Origin: Aurantiochytrium sp. KH105
Lineage: Eukaryota; Sar; Bigyra; Thraustochytrida; Thraustochytriidae
NCBI GenBank assembly: GCA_003116975.1
Contig: BGKB01000020.1
Location: 682,001-746,000 of the forward strand
Direction of reading: 5' to 3'
DNA: 64,000 nucleotides
Part shown: piece by piece, positions 1-9,488 of the stretch
Layout of the letters: the number at the start of each line of letters is the position of its first letter
Numbering within the stretch: position 1 is the first letter of the stretch
Position numbers and translations under genes: made by a program
Notes under the pieces: model-generated
What the model saw: only the letters and a program-made list of their open reading frames with translations
What the model was told of the DNA's origin: nothing
The model's database searches: none

Positions 1-1087
1 CCATGGGAAACTCTGCATCGATTGCTCGGGAAACATCCTTGACAAGCTGCTGTGAGAGCGTCCGCACGTGGTCGTAGTTAAAGATGCGGTCGGGGAATTT
101 CTCCTTGACCTCTTGCTTGAGGCGCGCTTGTCCGCGTCCCGCGTGCTCGTTTTCGGCCTCGTACGCGGGAAGATCTGCAGCCGGAATCTCGTCGGCCATC
201 TTCGCCTTAAAACCCTCGTGATCACGAAAGTAAAAGGTGACAAAGTCAGCCATTTCCGGATTGCGGAGCGCGCCGTGCAAAATCTCAAGCTCCGTCACGG
301 AGCGATCGCGGTATTCGTACACCCAAGGGTACCGGGCTTCGCCAATGTCCATGGTTTGCTCCAAGAGTTCGTCAACGTAACCTCCAGGCGGAGCAAGATG
401 CCATCCATAGCGTTCGCCTAAAAGGCCGACAAAGAAGGGTCGGCAGGTATCAATTTCTTGAAGACAGAGACGGACCACGGCTCCGCTGCTGCTTTCTTCG
501 CTCGTCACGCCCCACCGCAGATCCACAAAGACCACAGTCACTCCGCGAGACTCTCCAAACTTGCGCAACTCGGGCAGCGCGTGGCGCATGAGGTAGTCGC
601 GTTCCAGGGCAAAATCTCGAAATGTACTCGAGATGAAGACACGGACTGTTCGCGACTCTGCAAGTCGCGCCTTGTTCAGATTCAAGTATTTGGCGGCATC
701 TGGAGCAGGTTCGACGCCAGCAATGCTCTTTCTTTCGCGAGTTCGAGGCGTATCATCGATGACAGGTTTCTTCTTTGAAGAGGGTTTCTCTTGCGACGGG
801 ACTACTTGATGTTCTTTTTCTTCTTGGTCTCTTGGAGTTGGTGGCGAGCTCTCCTTTGCGTCGTCAGCTTTCGCGGGAGTGGTCTCGGCATGCTCTGTAG
901 GCGCCTTAGTCGTGAGGGGCTTGCCATCGTCATCCTTGGCTTCGTTTTGTTCTTTTTCTGCCACCTCCTTCTTTGACTGTTCTTTGATGGCTATGTCTTG
1001 CTGTTGCTGTTTGGTGGGCGAGATGGCCTGGTTGCTCGTCGCCTCAGCTTTGTCCGAGGCGTCGACTTTGCTGGCGCACCCCCCCAT
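1..1087 (-). CDS. Nephrocystin-3-like DUF4062 protein, N-terminal part (runs off left edge)
   Basis: The open frame has no stop from the ATG at 1087 to the window edge (362 codons). It starts MGGCASK, a classical N-myristoylation signal (Gly2, small residue at 6) with a palmitoylatable Cys4, so the protein is probably membrane-anchored. Residues 10-145 are charged and disordered (K/E/Q-rich). From about 148 a DUF4062 domain begins: RVFISSTFRDF, then ERDYLMRHALPELR, FVDLRWGVTSEES, GLLGERYGWH and YEYRDRSVTELEILHG. This domain sits at the front of NACHT/TPR or NACHT/WD40 STAND proteins such as nephrocystin-3, NWD1 and TEP1; a NACHT domain would be expected beyond the left edge. Human nephrocystin-3 is also N-myristoylated and ciliary, which with the other cilium genes here favours that assignment. 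The domain call is firm; the family name is inference. Confidence 0.82.
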   Translation of the reverse strand, partial: MGGCASKVDASDKAEATSNQAISPTKQQQQDIAIKEQSKKEVAEKEQNEAKDDDGKPLTTKAPTEHAETTPAKADDAKESSPPTPRDQEEKEHQVVPSQEKPSSKKKPVIDDTPRTRERKSIAGVEPAPDAAKYLNLNKARLAESRTVRVFISSTFRDFALERDYLMRHALPELRKFGESRGVTVVFVDLRWGVTSEESSSGAVVRLCLQEIDTCRPFFVGLLGERYGWHLAPPGGYVDELLEQTMDIGEARYPWVYEYRDRSVTELEILHGALRNPEMADFVTFYFRDHEGFKAKMADEIPAADLPAYEAENEHAGRGQARLKQEVKEKFPDRIFNYDHVRTLSQQLVKDVSRAIDAEFPM

Positions 1088-1513
1088 GGTGCGTCCAAGG
1101 TTCTCGCAGCGGGCCCTTGGCTTGCAGCGACCTACGACCAGAGTATGCTCGCCTGCCTTCGCGGAACTTTGTCGAGAGAAACAATTATACTTGCACAACC
1201 CATTTTCACGTAACGGTCTCAAGAACTCGACACACACACGAACTTTATGCGCGAACTCTTGAATGAAGAGAGAGGAGAGAGATGAGAATCGAGTTTCTGC
1301 TGGGCTGCGAAATTGCATGAAAAAACTCGAAAGGGTCTTCTTCGGGACCAAGAGAGAAAATCAAGAACGTTGTGAAACCATGGGCATGGTGAAAACTGGT
1401 GTTATACAACTTGACATGATGCTGGGAGGTGAGGGTTAGGTGGCAAAGAGAAAGAAACGCAGCTCACGCGTGGAGCGGAGCACGCGATGAATAGTTTGTT
1501 CATGAGAGTCACT
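1088..1513. other. Spacer between AGC kinase stop and nephrocystin-3-like start
   Basis: This 426-bp stretch lies downstream of one minus-strand gene and upstream of the next, so it should hold a 3' UTR and a promoter. I see no convincing coding frame, and no TATA box or poly(A) signal that I would call. Confidence 0.5.
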
Positions 1514-3658
1514 TTACGCGACAGCGAGGGTATGCTTTGATGCAGGCTTCGATTTGGCAGGCTTGGAGGAGGAGGAGGCGGAGGAAGAGGGTGGAGAAGG
1601 AGAAGCCGAGGTCTGGGGACGTTGCGATGCTGCACGTGTCCTTTCGGGAGCAACGTAGTTCCATGTCTGCAAGAAAGTGCTCGACTCGGAGAGTACACGA
1701 GGACTGGGATCATGGAACCCACCACGACGGCGACGTGGATTCGTCGTCGGCGCAGCCGAAGCAGAGGCACGAAGCGACTCCGCAACCGAAACTTCGGTAA
1801 AGTCGGAGTGGAAGTTACGGATGTCAAAGGCAGCGGCACGTTCACCGCCGGGGCTTCCTCGCGGGTGACAGGCCCGTGAGGGGTTTCGCAGTAATGGCAT
1901 AGACGGTGCTGAGGAGGCATTGCTTACAAGATTGGCCCAATCGACGGTCTCAAAGAAGGGGTGCTGCACCACGGCCTGAAAGCCGCCTGCGGTCGATGCA
2001 CCAAGGCGCTGCTCCGGTTTGCGGCGCAGAAAGCGACGAATGACGTCCCGTGCCGGCAAGGTGAGATGCGTGCTCGAGGGAAAGGTGAGTTGGCGGTTGA
2101 GGATGTTCTCGCACATCGTGTCCATGCTCGAGTTGTAAAAGGGCGGGTGGCCCACGAGCATGTCGTACATGAGGGTACCGAGCGACCACCAGTCGACGCA
2201 GTAGCCATAACCGAGCCCCGAGCGCCCACCCTGTCGAATCATTTCGGGAGCAATGTAGGCTGGTGTTCCGCAGACGCTTCTTGCGCCACGCCACTCGCTG
2301 ACGTTGGGCGCAGCGAGCCCAAAGTCGGCAAGTTTGATGTGTCCATTTGCATCGACAAGTATGTTCTCTGACTTGAGATCGCGGTAGGCGATTCGATTTT
2401 TGTGAAGATGTACTAGAGCACAGGCGATTTCCGAGCAAAAGAAGCGAACTTGAGCCTCTTGAAAGCGTCCTGCGCGATCGAGATGGAAGAACATTTCGCC
2501 ACCTCCGCAGAATTCAGACACGAGACAGATATGGTCCTTTGTCTGAAAAGATTCCAAGAGCCCGAGGATGAAAGGGTGGTGGCCACACTGCACCATGACG
2601 AGCTTTTCATCAGAGACGAGACGCTGTTTGCGCCGGGTCTGCAGACGGGACTTGGGAAGGACCTTGACAGCGACGGGTTCGTCACCGGGACCGCGCGCCA
2701 AAAAGACCATGCCAAAGGAACCTTTGCCAATGAGCGCGAGGCACTCGTAGTTTCCGATCCGGTTGCCTTCGACAGAAGAGATTTCAAGGCGCGGGGTGGG
2801 GCGGGGACGTTCGTTGCCAGACGATGTGCGCCGGGAGCCCGAGGGCGAGGAGGCCCTGGACCTCCTGGATCTTGCCACCGCGGCAGCAGAGTGTTCTGGT
2901 GAGGCGGGATCGGGCGAAGCTGGTCCCGGCGAGGCGGCAGGATTGGGGGAGGATGCCTGCATCAAGGTGCGGTTGGACGATCCTTCCGAGGAGCTCGCGG
3001 GCGAGAGCGTGCGCGCAGAGTTTTCTCGAGACTGAAGTGTGCGAGTGGAGCGATCTGGTGTTGCGCTTCCATTGCTCGAGTGCCCGGAGCTCCTTGGCGT
3101 AGAAATGGCCGAGGGAATGTCTGGGATCTCGAGAGTGAGAGGCATATCTTCGGGAGCAGGTGGGACGGCGATGCGGAAGAGGTCTGACTGGGTGCGGCCC
3201 ACTGCGATGGTATTATTTTCAGACGCTGCTGCTGTTAATGCTGCTGCAGCAGGGGGTCGCGCAGAGGGGCTCGCGGGGATGTTTTCCGGTATCCTCCCAA
3301 AGTCGGTGGTGGAATTTCGCATTGAGGAGATGGTCTCGCCGCTTGATGATCCGGAGTCCGACTTGCCGCTGCCAAAACTTGCGCCGCTGAAGCTGAGTTG
3401 TTTGCGCCACGAGGAGAGCGCATTAAGCCTTCGTCTTCGCGGGAGCTTGCCCGCCGGTGCGGACGCGTGTTGGAGGAGCGGGTCCGTGCGCGGGGGTCTG
3501 GCCTGCGCGCTCTGGTCCGACTGGCTCTGCTCTCGCTGCGCCGGTTGTTGGTGTTGTTGTTGCTGCTGCTGCTGCTGCTGGCGCCCCAGCTTGGTCTTGT
3601 GCGTCTCTTCACGCGATTCGGCCCTGGCCCCCATGCACGGGAGGCAGCCGGACATCAT
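1514..3658 (-). CDS. AGC-family Ser/Thr protein kinase with long disordered N-terminus
   Basis: 714 residues from ATG 3658. Residues 1-300 are low complexity: a poly-Q block near 27-38, then Ser/Pro/Arg-rich sequence. The kinase domain spans about 304-575: glycine loop GKGSFGMV, Lys in VAVKVL, catalytic loop YRDLKSEN (HRD written as YRD), metal site ADFGLA, and activation segment CGTPAYIAPE, with WWSLGTLMYDMLVG typical of AGC kinases. The C-terminal tail keeps FHSDFTE, resembling the AGC tail turn region, and FLQTWNYVAPE near 660, resembling the hydrophobic motif with Trp in place of the usual Phe. The family is probably S6K/SGK/AKT-like; no PH or C2 domain is visible, so I give no ortholog name. 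All catalytic residues are present. Confidence 0.9.
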   Translation of the reverse strand: MMSGCLPCMGARAESREETHKTKLGRQQQQQQQQQHQQPAQREQSQSDQSAQARPPRTDPLLQHASAPAGKLPRRRRLNALSSWRKQLSFSGASFGSGKSDSGSSSGETISSMRNSTTDFGRIPENIPASPSARPPAAAALTAAASENNTIAVGRTQSDLFRIAVPPAPEDMPLTLEIPDIPSAISTPRSSGHSSNGSATPDRSTRTLQSRENSARTLSPASSSEGSSNRTLMQASSPNPAASPGPASPDPASPEHSAAAVARSRRSRASSPSGSRRTSSGNERPRPTPRLEISSVEGNRIGNYECLALIGKGSFGMVFLARGPGDEPVAVKVLPKSRLQTRRKQRLVSDEKLVMVQCGHHPFILGLLESFQTKDHICLVSEFCGGGEMFFHLDRAGRFQEAQVRFFCSEIACALVHLHKNRIAYRDLKSENILVDANGHIKLADFGLAAPNVSEWRGARSVCGTPAYIAPEMIRQGGRSGLGYGYCVDWWSLGTLMYDMLVGHPPFYNSSMDTMCENILNRQLTFPSSTHLTLPARDVIRRFLRRKPEQRLGASTAGGFQAVVQHPFFETVDWANLVSNASSAPSMPLLRNPSRACHPRGSPGGERAAAFDIRNFHSDFTEVSVAESLRASASAAPTTNPRRRRGGFHDPSPRVLSESSTFLQTWNYVAPERTRAASQRPQTSASPSPPSSSASSSSKPAKSKPASKHTLAVA

Positions 3659-3720
3659 CGTTTAATCTCAGACTTTTTTTCTCCACGAGAAATCCAAAGC
3701 AATGCAATGGTCGGATCCTC

Positions 3721-3753
3721 GAGCTTGAGCTTGAGCTTGAGCTTGAGCTTGAG
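3721..3753 (+). repeat. GAGCTT hexanucleotide repeat
   Basis: Five perfect tandem copies of GAGCTT plus a partial copy, about 60 bp upstream of the AGC kinase start codon, followed at 3834-3863 by a TC tract. Confidence 0.9.
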
Positions 3754-3832
3754 AGGATCGTCCCGCACGAGCACGTTTGCTACAAGCAGACTTGCGCTCG
3801 CGCCGGTTTGGGATACCTGACAACAGTGCGCT

Positions 3833-3865
<33 letters not shown>

Positions 3866-5131
3866 TGCGGCTTGCACGCTCAAGCTGGCGCTTAGGCGCT
3901 CAAGCTCGCGCTCGAGCTCGCGCTCGCGCTCGGGCTCGCGCTGGGGGTCCCCGTGATGGATGGCGGCCGGCACGCGCTGGCGGGGTTCTCTGCCTCGGCC
4001 TGGCCCTCGCGCGCGCGGGTCCGGCGGGGCGCGGGCGGCGTCGCGGCTGCCGCGCGGCGGGGCGGGGCGTGGGTCGGGTCGGGTCGGGTCCGGGTCGCGG
4101 CGCCGGCGCGGGACGGACGGGCGGCCGAGGGATGTTGTGGTTGATGGGCGGGGTTGGGGGTGGCTCTAATCGCCCCCTCCCCCTTTCCCTCGCTCCCTCG
4201 TTCGCTCGCTCGCTCGCGCGCGCTGCGGACGAGCGCAGCGCGGGCTTGCGCGCTGCGCAGGCGAGCGCTGCCGCCGCCGCTGCGCGTCCTCGCGCGCGGC
4301 CTCGCTCGCGCGCGCAGGGCCTCGAGCGTTGGTCTCCGTTTCAAATCAAATCAAATCAAATCGCCCTGTTGTCGACGCGCAAATCGCCCGACCGCCGCGC
4401 GATCTCGCGCGGCCTCCTCTCCGCCGCCGCGCCGCGCTGCGCGCCGCGCTCGCTCCCTCCGCGCGCCGCCGCGCTCCGCGCGCTCGCTCGCTCCCTCGCG
4501 CGCTGCCGCCGCGCGGGTCGCCGCGCCGGGTCGGCTCGGGTCGCTCGGCTCGGGTCTGCCTGCGCCCTGCTTCTGCATGATGCCGCCAAGTGCCGGTTAA
4601 CCCCCGCTTAGCGCGCCCCGGGAATCCGCCCTCGGACCGGGAAAACCAACCCGGCCACAGCGCGCGCGGGCGCCGGCTCGCCTCGCCTCGCGCGGACGGG
4701 CGCGGCGAGGCGGGAGGGGCGGGAAGGGGGAGGGGGGGGGGGAAGGGAGAGCGCACACGCAGCGCGCACGCGCCAGCGCGGAAGCAGTGCGTGCGTGTTG
4801 ACACTCGTGCTCGCCCGCCCGCTCACACCGCCGCAGGGAGATATATAGCTATAGCTGGCTGGCATGGCTGGTAGAGGAGGGCCTATACTCCACTGCCGGG
4901 CGCGCGCGCAAGGGCGTTATTCCCTCGCGGAAAGTGGGTTATTCGAGTCACGGTCACTCACGGCGACGCTGCCTCGCCAATAAAGGAAAAAAAAACTAAA
5001 AACTTCCAGGGCGTGTGAAAAAAGTTGAAAAAAAGAAACTGACGAGAGAAGGCAAAGCGGCACGCGCCAGCCCGCCTGCGACGCGCGGTTCGCGCCGTCT
5101 GCGCAGCGCTGCGCCAGCGCGGCGCGCCAGA

Positions 5132-5168
5132 GCAGCGCAGCGCAGCGCAGCGCAGCGCAGCGCAGCGC
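5132..5168 (+). repeat. GCGCA pentanucleotide repeat
   Basis: About seven tandem GCGCA/CAGCG units in the GC-rich spacer between the AGC kinase and methyltransferase genes. Confidence 0.85.
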
Positions 5169-5607
5169 GGGCGCGACGCGGGGCGCGCGTCGATCTCGCA
5201 CCGCGCGTCGAGGCCACGGCCAGCGGCGGGGTCGGGGCGGTGCGCGCTCGCTTGGTCGCGCTGGCTGGCAGGACCAAAAAGGAAGCGGGTGTGCGCTCGC
5301 GGCGGGACCACGTGCCAAGCAAGAGAGCGAGGCGTACGAGCTTGGCTTGAGTTTGGAGGCGCGACGAGGAGAACAGCCTCGTGGCGAGCGCGCGGACGGG
5401 CGGGCGGGCGAAGAAGCAGCCAGAGCGGGCTTCGAGGTACGAGGCTGCGTCCGCCGGGGGGGGGGGGGGGCTTTGCTCGCTTGATTGCTGGATATCTTGC
5501 GAGCTTGCTTCGAAGAGAAGAGCTTCGCTCTTTGCGGCCCAGCAGTCTCTTCCGGGACACGGAAAAGCGACGCAAAAAAAGCGACGCAAAAGAGCCAAAA
5601 AAACAGA

Positions 5608-6675
5608 TCACAGGAGCAGCCCCGCCCGCGCAGCAGCAGCGGCAGAAGGAGCCCGCGTCCCCGAGCGAGAGGCCGCGCGACGCACGCCCAGGAGTCGAAC
5701 GAAGGCGAGGTGCTGCGCGGAGAGGAACTCGATCGCGAACGCGTCGTCACCAACCGCAGCAGTACCTTCAAAACCCGTAGGAACGGGCGCGGGAACGGGC
5801 AGAGGCAACGCATCCGCCTCCATGCCGTAGGAGGGAAGCAGACGCTCTGCGAAGACCTCCTCGGCAGCGGGAGATCGCACCTGGTACGCCAGGATCACCG
5901 AGGCCTTGGGCGAGATCGACAAGCAGAAATCGAGTGCCATCACCAAGGCCAGGTGACTCGCCTTTTGATAGAGAAGGTCGGCGCCGACAATCAAGTCAAA
6001 CTCGCGACGAACTTGTGCAGGAGCCTCCTCGAGACGCGACCAGTCGAAGCTGGCGACGTTGACAACGCCCCCGCGCGTCCCTGTGACTTGTACGTCCTCT
6101 TTATCCGTGGCAACGACCTCGTGGCCCAGCGCCGAGAGCACCTTGGCCACGAGCCCGAGGCCGCAGCCGAGCTCAAGACAGACTAATTTGCGTCCAAGCT
6201 CGCGCTCGAGTCTCCGCGCACGCGGAATGATAGCCTGCGCGAGAACAAGCGAGCTCGGCCATACCGTCTTTGCCAAGACTGAGCGCTCTTGGGAAAATGT
6301 AAAGATTTCCACATCGTTCTCGTCATTGTCGTCACTCGCCAAGCCTTGCACGCCGATCTTGCGCTCGCGACTCCAGAGCTTTTCGAGGAAAGCGAGATCA
6401 GACCCCGTCCCGCTTGCGCCTCCGCCTGCGCCCGCACTCTTGCCGCCGCTGCTACTGCTGCTGCTGCTGCTGCTGTTCATGCCGCTCCGGGTTGGCATGG
6501 CGGCTGTCTTGCCTTCACGTGCCGATGCCGTGGCTGTTGACGACCACGGCGACGACGACGTCGTCGTCTCCCTTGACGCGGGTTGCCACCGCTGCTCGCC
6601 ACAGAGACACCCGATCGAGCTCAGGCGCCGCTGCCCGCACCCTTCGCACGTGGCGTCGTGGACAGCGAGGTCCAT
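5608..6675 (-). CDS. METTL21-type (Methyltransferase_16) protein methyltransferase
   Basis: 355 residues from ATG 6675. The frame stays open 36 codons further to 6783, but that part lacks protein character. Residues 10-25 hold CEGC followed by CLC, a possible small metal-binding knuckle. About 30-95 is Ser/Gly-rich linker. The class I SAM-dependent fold then appears: motif I LELGCGLG at 167-174, acidic residue in VVATDKED, and DLIVGADLLY at 227-236, the signature of the METTL21/FAM86/METTL18 lysine or histidine methyltransferase group, which modifies chaperones and translation factors. The substrate cannot be read from sequence. The 5' neighbour across a 1.5-kb divergent spacer is the calcineurin-B-like gene. 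Confidence 0.85.
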   Translation of the reverse strand: MDLAVHDATCEGCGQRRLSSIGCLCGEQRWQPASRETTTSSSPWSSTATASAREGKTAAMPTRSGMNSSSSSSSSSGGKSAGAGGGASGTGSDLAFLEKLWSRERKIGVQGLASDDNDENDVEIFTFSQERSVLAKTVWPSSLVLAQAIIPRARRLERELGRKLVCLELGCGLGLVAKVLSALGHEVVATDKEDVQVTGTRGGVVNVASFDWSRLEEAPAQVRREFDLIVGADLLYQKASHLALVMALDFCLSISPKASVILAYQVRSPAAEEVFAERLLPSYGMEADALPLPVPAPVPTGFEGTAAVGDDAFAIEFLSAQHLAFVRLLGVRRAASRSGTRAPSAAAAARAGLLL

Positions 6676-8179
6676 CGTATCAGGTCGAGGTTTGCAAGAT
6701 TTTACTATACGATTTACTAGTACACTTGGTCCCCCTTTTTGGCTCACAACAGACAAACAAAGCACATCAAACAAACAAAGCACATCGACGAGTTGTGGAG
6801 TGTTAAAATGTAGGACCCTTCTTTTTATCCTGCTGGCGTCGTCATCGTCAACTATAATAGGATTACGTCGAGCAAGTCTTGTTGTTTCCTCTTGATTGCT
6901 TCCTCTACTTTGTGAGCATGTATTTTCGTAGGCGCAAGTCTATAGATAAACTTTGACCAACGAGTTCATTGTTAGAAAAGAAATGGTGTCTTTTTGATTG
7001 TGCAAGCGGCAGCGGCGTGAGTGAACCTGCGATCTTGTTCACTGCGTCGGCGAAAAGGTTGTCTGCTTCGTCTCTGTCTCTGTCTCTGTCTCTGTTTCTG
7101 TCACTATCCCTGTCTCGATCTCCGTCTCTGTATACTTTGACAAGCATTCATATTTTCGTCTCCCCTGAAACAACGGCTTCTGGCATCCAAAACGACCTAT
7201 TCAAAGAGGTCTTTTGCCTTCTATTTTACGCCTTCCCTCTGCTTTTGCCGCCAACAAGGAGGACGCGAGTAGCGCTTTTGGGTTCATTGCTTCGTTCACG
7301 TCTCTTGGCTTTGCCATTCTATGCTTCCTTGCGAATCCATTTACATGCTTACTCCTTCACGGGACACAAGCGCGCTTTCCCAAGCGGACCTCAAGTGCTG
7401 AGTGATCAGTGATCAAAATTACACGATTGCATTCAGCCTTCCTTCCTGGGCCCATCTATAACACCTACCATTATTCTCCCGCGAGCTGGTCTTGTTACCG
7501 GTCGCTGTCTCGCTCTCACTGCTGCAGCAGCAGCTGCTGCTGCTGCTGCGTCTCCCACTCGAGCGCGTCTGCCTCGTTGTCCTCCGCCTTGGCGCTGAGA
7601 GGCGGCCAGGGTCAGCGAGCAGCCTCCGCAAACCAAACCTAACCTGCAGCCCCGAACCTAACCCGGCGTGGCGCGGAAGTCCACTTTAGAGGAGACCAGC
7701 ACGTTGAGTGAACAGTCTGCGCCACTCGGGTGCGCAGTCCCGCGCCGGCGAGCAGCGTCTGCGCGGCAGCAGAGCGCCAAGCAAGCCCCCGGCGCGCCTC
7801 TCGCTGCTGTCTCCCGCGCCGCGCCCGCGCGACCCCGCCGCGATCCGCGCGCGGTCCCGGACGCGTTGGAGAGATTCGGGGGGCGAAGAGGTCCCGAGAC
7901 GACTTGCGAGCGCGCGCCCACGCTAGACGCCTGCCGCGCGGCGACGGCTGTGCTGCTACTGCTGCTGCTGCTACTGCTGCCGCTGCTGCTGCAGGACGTG
8001 GAGGTGGACCTGAATCTGGACTCGCACGCGAGCGCCAGCGCAATCAAAACCTTGACCCGTGAGCGCTTGGGAAAAGGACAGCAAGCGCCCGCGGACGGAC
8101 CAACAGCTTGCGGGCTTGGGAGGAAAAGGTCGAGTTCTCGCTTGAGCGCGTCACCACCACCACCACCACCACCACCACC
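6676..8179. other. Divergent spacer between methyltransferase and calcineurin-B-like genes
   Basis: 1.5 kb between two divergent start codons. It holds a degenerate GTCTCT array (about 7069-7130), short CTG runs near 7525-7560 and 7960-7993, and an ACC run (about 8151-8181) ending directly at the calcineurin-B-like ATG. Base composition at 6700-7450 is more AT-rich than the flanks. I find no convincing gene or tRNA. Confidence 0.45.
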
Positions 8180-8954
8180 ATGGGTCAACGCGGTTCGTCC
8201 ATGGGTACGCTGAAGCGTAGGCAACTCAAAGAGCTTCAAGTGCAAACCCACTGTAAGTTTTTCGTCAAAGCCCGAAGATCTGTTTGCTTGCGGATGCCCC
8301 TTTTTACCTGATCATCAACTCGACTAGAGGTGTTCATTGACTGACGACTGCGAACGCGATGGCACAGTTGACTCAGAGGAGATCTTGGCGCTGTACTCGC
8401 ACTTCAAGTCAATCGCGTCCAGCCAGACTGATGACGGCCAGATTGACCGCAATGAGTTCAGAGAGGCGATAGGTCTGACCGACAGTCTTTTTGTCGATCG
8501 ACTGTTTTCTCTCTTTGACGAGAACGACGATGGCTACATCAACTTTCAGGAATTCATCTGCGGACTTTCAATTCTCTGCGTGCGTGGCACGCTGGATGAA
8601 AAGACCCACTTCTCGTTTCGCATCTACGACTTTGACAACGACAACAAAATCTCCAACGAGGAGCTGACCTCCATGCTCAAGACCAGTCTTGGGGAAAACG
8701 GCGTGGTCCTCACCCCAACGCAACTCGAGCTCATCATTCGAGCTACCTTCGAGGAGGCTGACGTCAACCGCGACGGCTTTATCGATTTTGATGAGTACAA
8801 GGCGTTGGTCGCCAAGCAGCCCTCCATTCTCAGCAACATGACGCTCGATTTTGCCCGTGTCATTGAGCAGCGACTCGAGACGGCTCGCGCGACGGCTTCG
8901 GGCTCCAGCCGGCGCTCTCGAGGCTCCACAGCACAGACCACCGAGGTCAAGTAA
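8180..8954 (+). CDS. Calcineurin-B-like / CBL-type EF-hand Ca2+ sensor (2 exons)
   Basis: 219 residues in two exons, 8180-8252 and 8368-8954. The 115-bp intron starts GTAAGT, ends CACAG and has a TGACTGAC branch-like site. Splicing gives QTHFDSEEILALY, exactly the CBL/calcineurin B helix, which validates the junction; reading through the intron does not. The N-terminus MGQRGSS is a good N-myristoylation signal (Gly2, Ser6), as in calcineurin B and plant CBLs. EF-hands: a weak first one (SQTDDGQIDRNE), then DENDDGYINFQE, DFDNDNKISNEE and DVNRDGFIDFDE, all with full ligand sets. It could be the regulatory subunit of calcineurin or a CBL-like partner of a CIPK kinase; the LKRRQLKELQ N-terminal helix leans to the CBL-like group. 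The ACC repeat just before the ATG is 5' UTR. Confidence 0.9.
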
Positions 8955-9488
8955 TCAGAGTGACTCCTGCCAAGGGCTCACGCTCACCGTGTTCATGATT
9001 TACGGCCAAGACATCTAATTTGGCTCTCGGAAACGCTACGCTAGCTCCACCAACAAAAACAACCTCGAGGGCGAGCTTTCTTTCGCTCGCCCTGGTCCAT
9101 AGTATACATAACCACAGCAATTTCTCAATGTGTCGTTCATTCGTAGTCACTCACTCCCTCACTCACCCACAGCCACTGCGCACGATCACTATATGAATGG
9201 AAGCAAGAGAGCTCGAGCTAGATCGAATGTAAGGAAGACTAAGAAACCCTGTCATGATGCTTGATGCTTTTATTCTTGAGGCATAAGCCGACATCTTCTG
9301 TTCAAGCAGTAAAAACTGGGAGAGACAAGAAGAACTTCTTTGAATACTGAGGTCAATTATCGTTGCCACCATGGCGCGAGCTTCTCCGACCAAAGTGTCC
9401 ATCGCGGCAGGCAAACAAGAAATACAAAAGGAAAAGAAGAAGTCTGGGGGAAAATGGAAAAAAGGAAGAAAAAAAAGTCAATCACATA
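8955..9488. other. Convergent 3' region
   Basis: 534 bp between the stop codons of the convergent calcineurin-B-like and bHLH genes. A-rich from 9410 to 9485. No gene seen. Confidence 0.5.

Larger units (their letters stand above)
3659..5607. other. 1.9-kb GC-rich repeat-filled spacer upstream of the AGC kinase
   Basis: No gene supported. The region is packed with simple repeats: GAGCTT x5 at 3721-3753, TC dinucleotides at 3834-3863, CTCGCG-type repeats at 3899-3945, AAATC x4 at 4341-4362, GCGCA repeats at about 5132-5168 and a 15-G run at 5456-5470. Long overlapping ORFs exist in nearly every frame, as expected from GC-rich DNA with few stops, and none has recognisable protein character. 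A TATA-like gatatatagctata occurs near 4840. Confidence 0.5.

Noticed and set aside
3457-4611. 384-codon plus-strand frame upstream of the AGC kinase
   Set aside because: Low-complexity translation (SLSLSL, ARARAR) of TC and CTCGCG repeats, antisense to the kinase 5' end.
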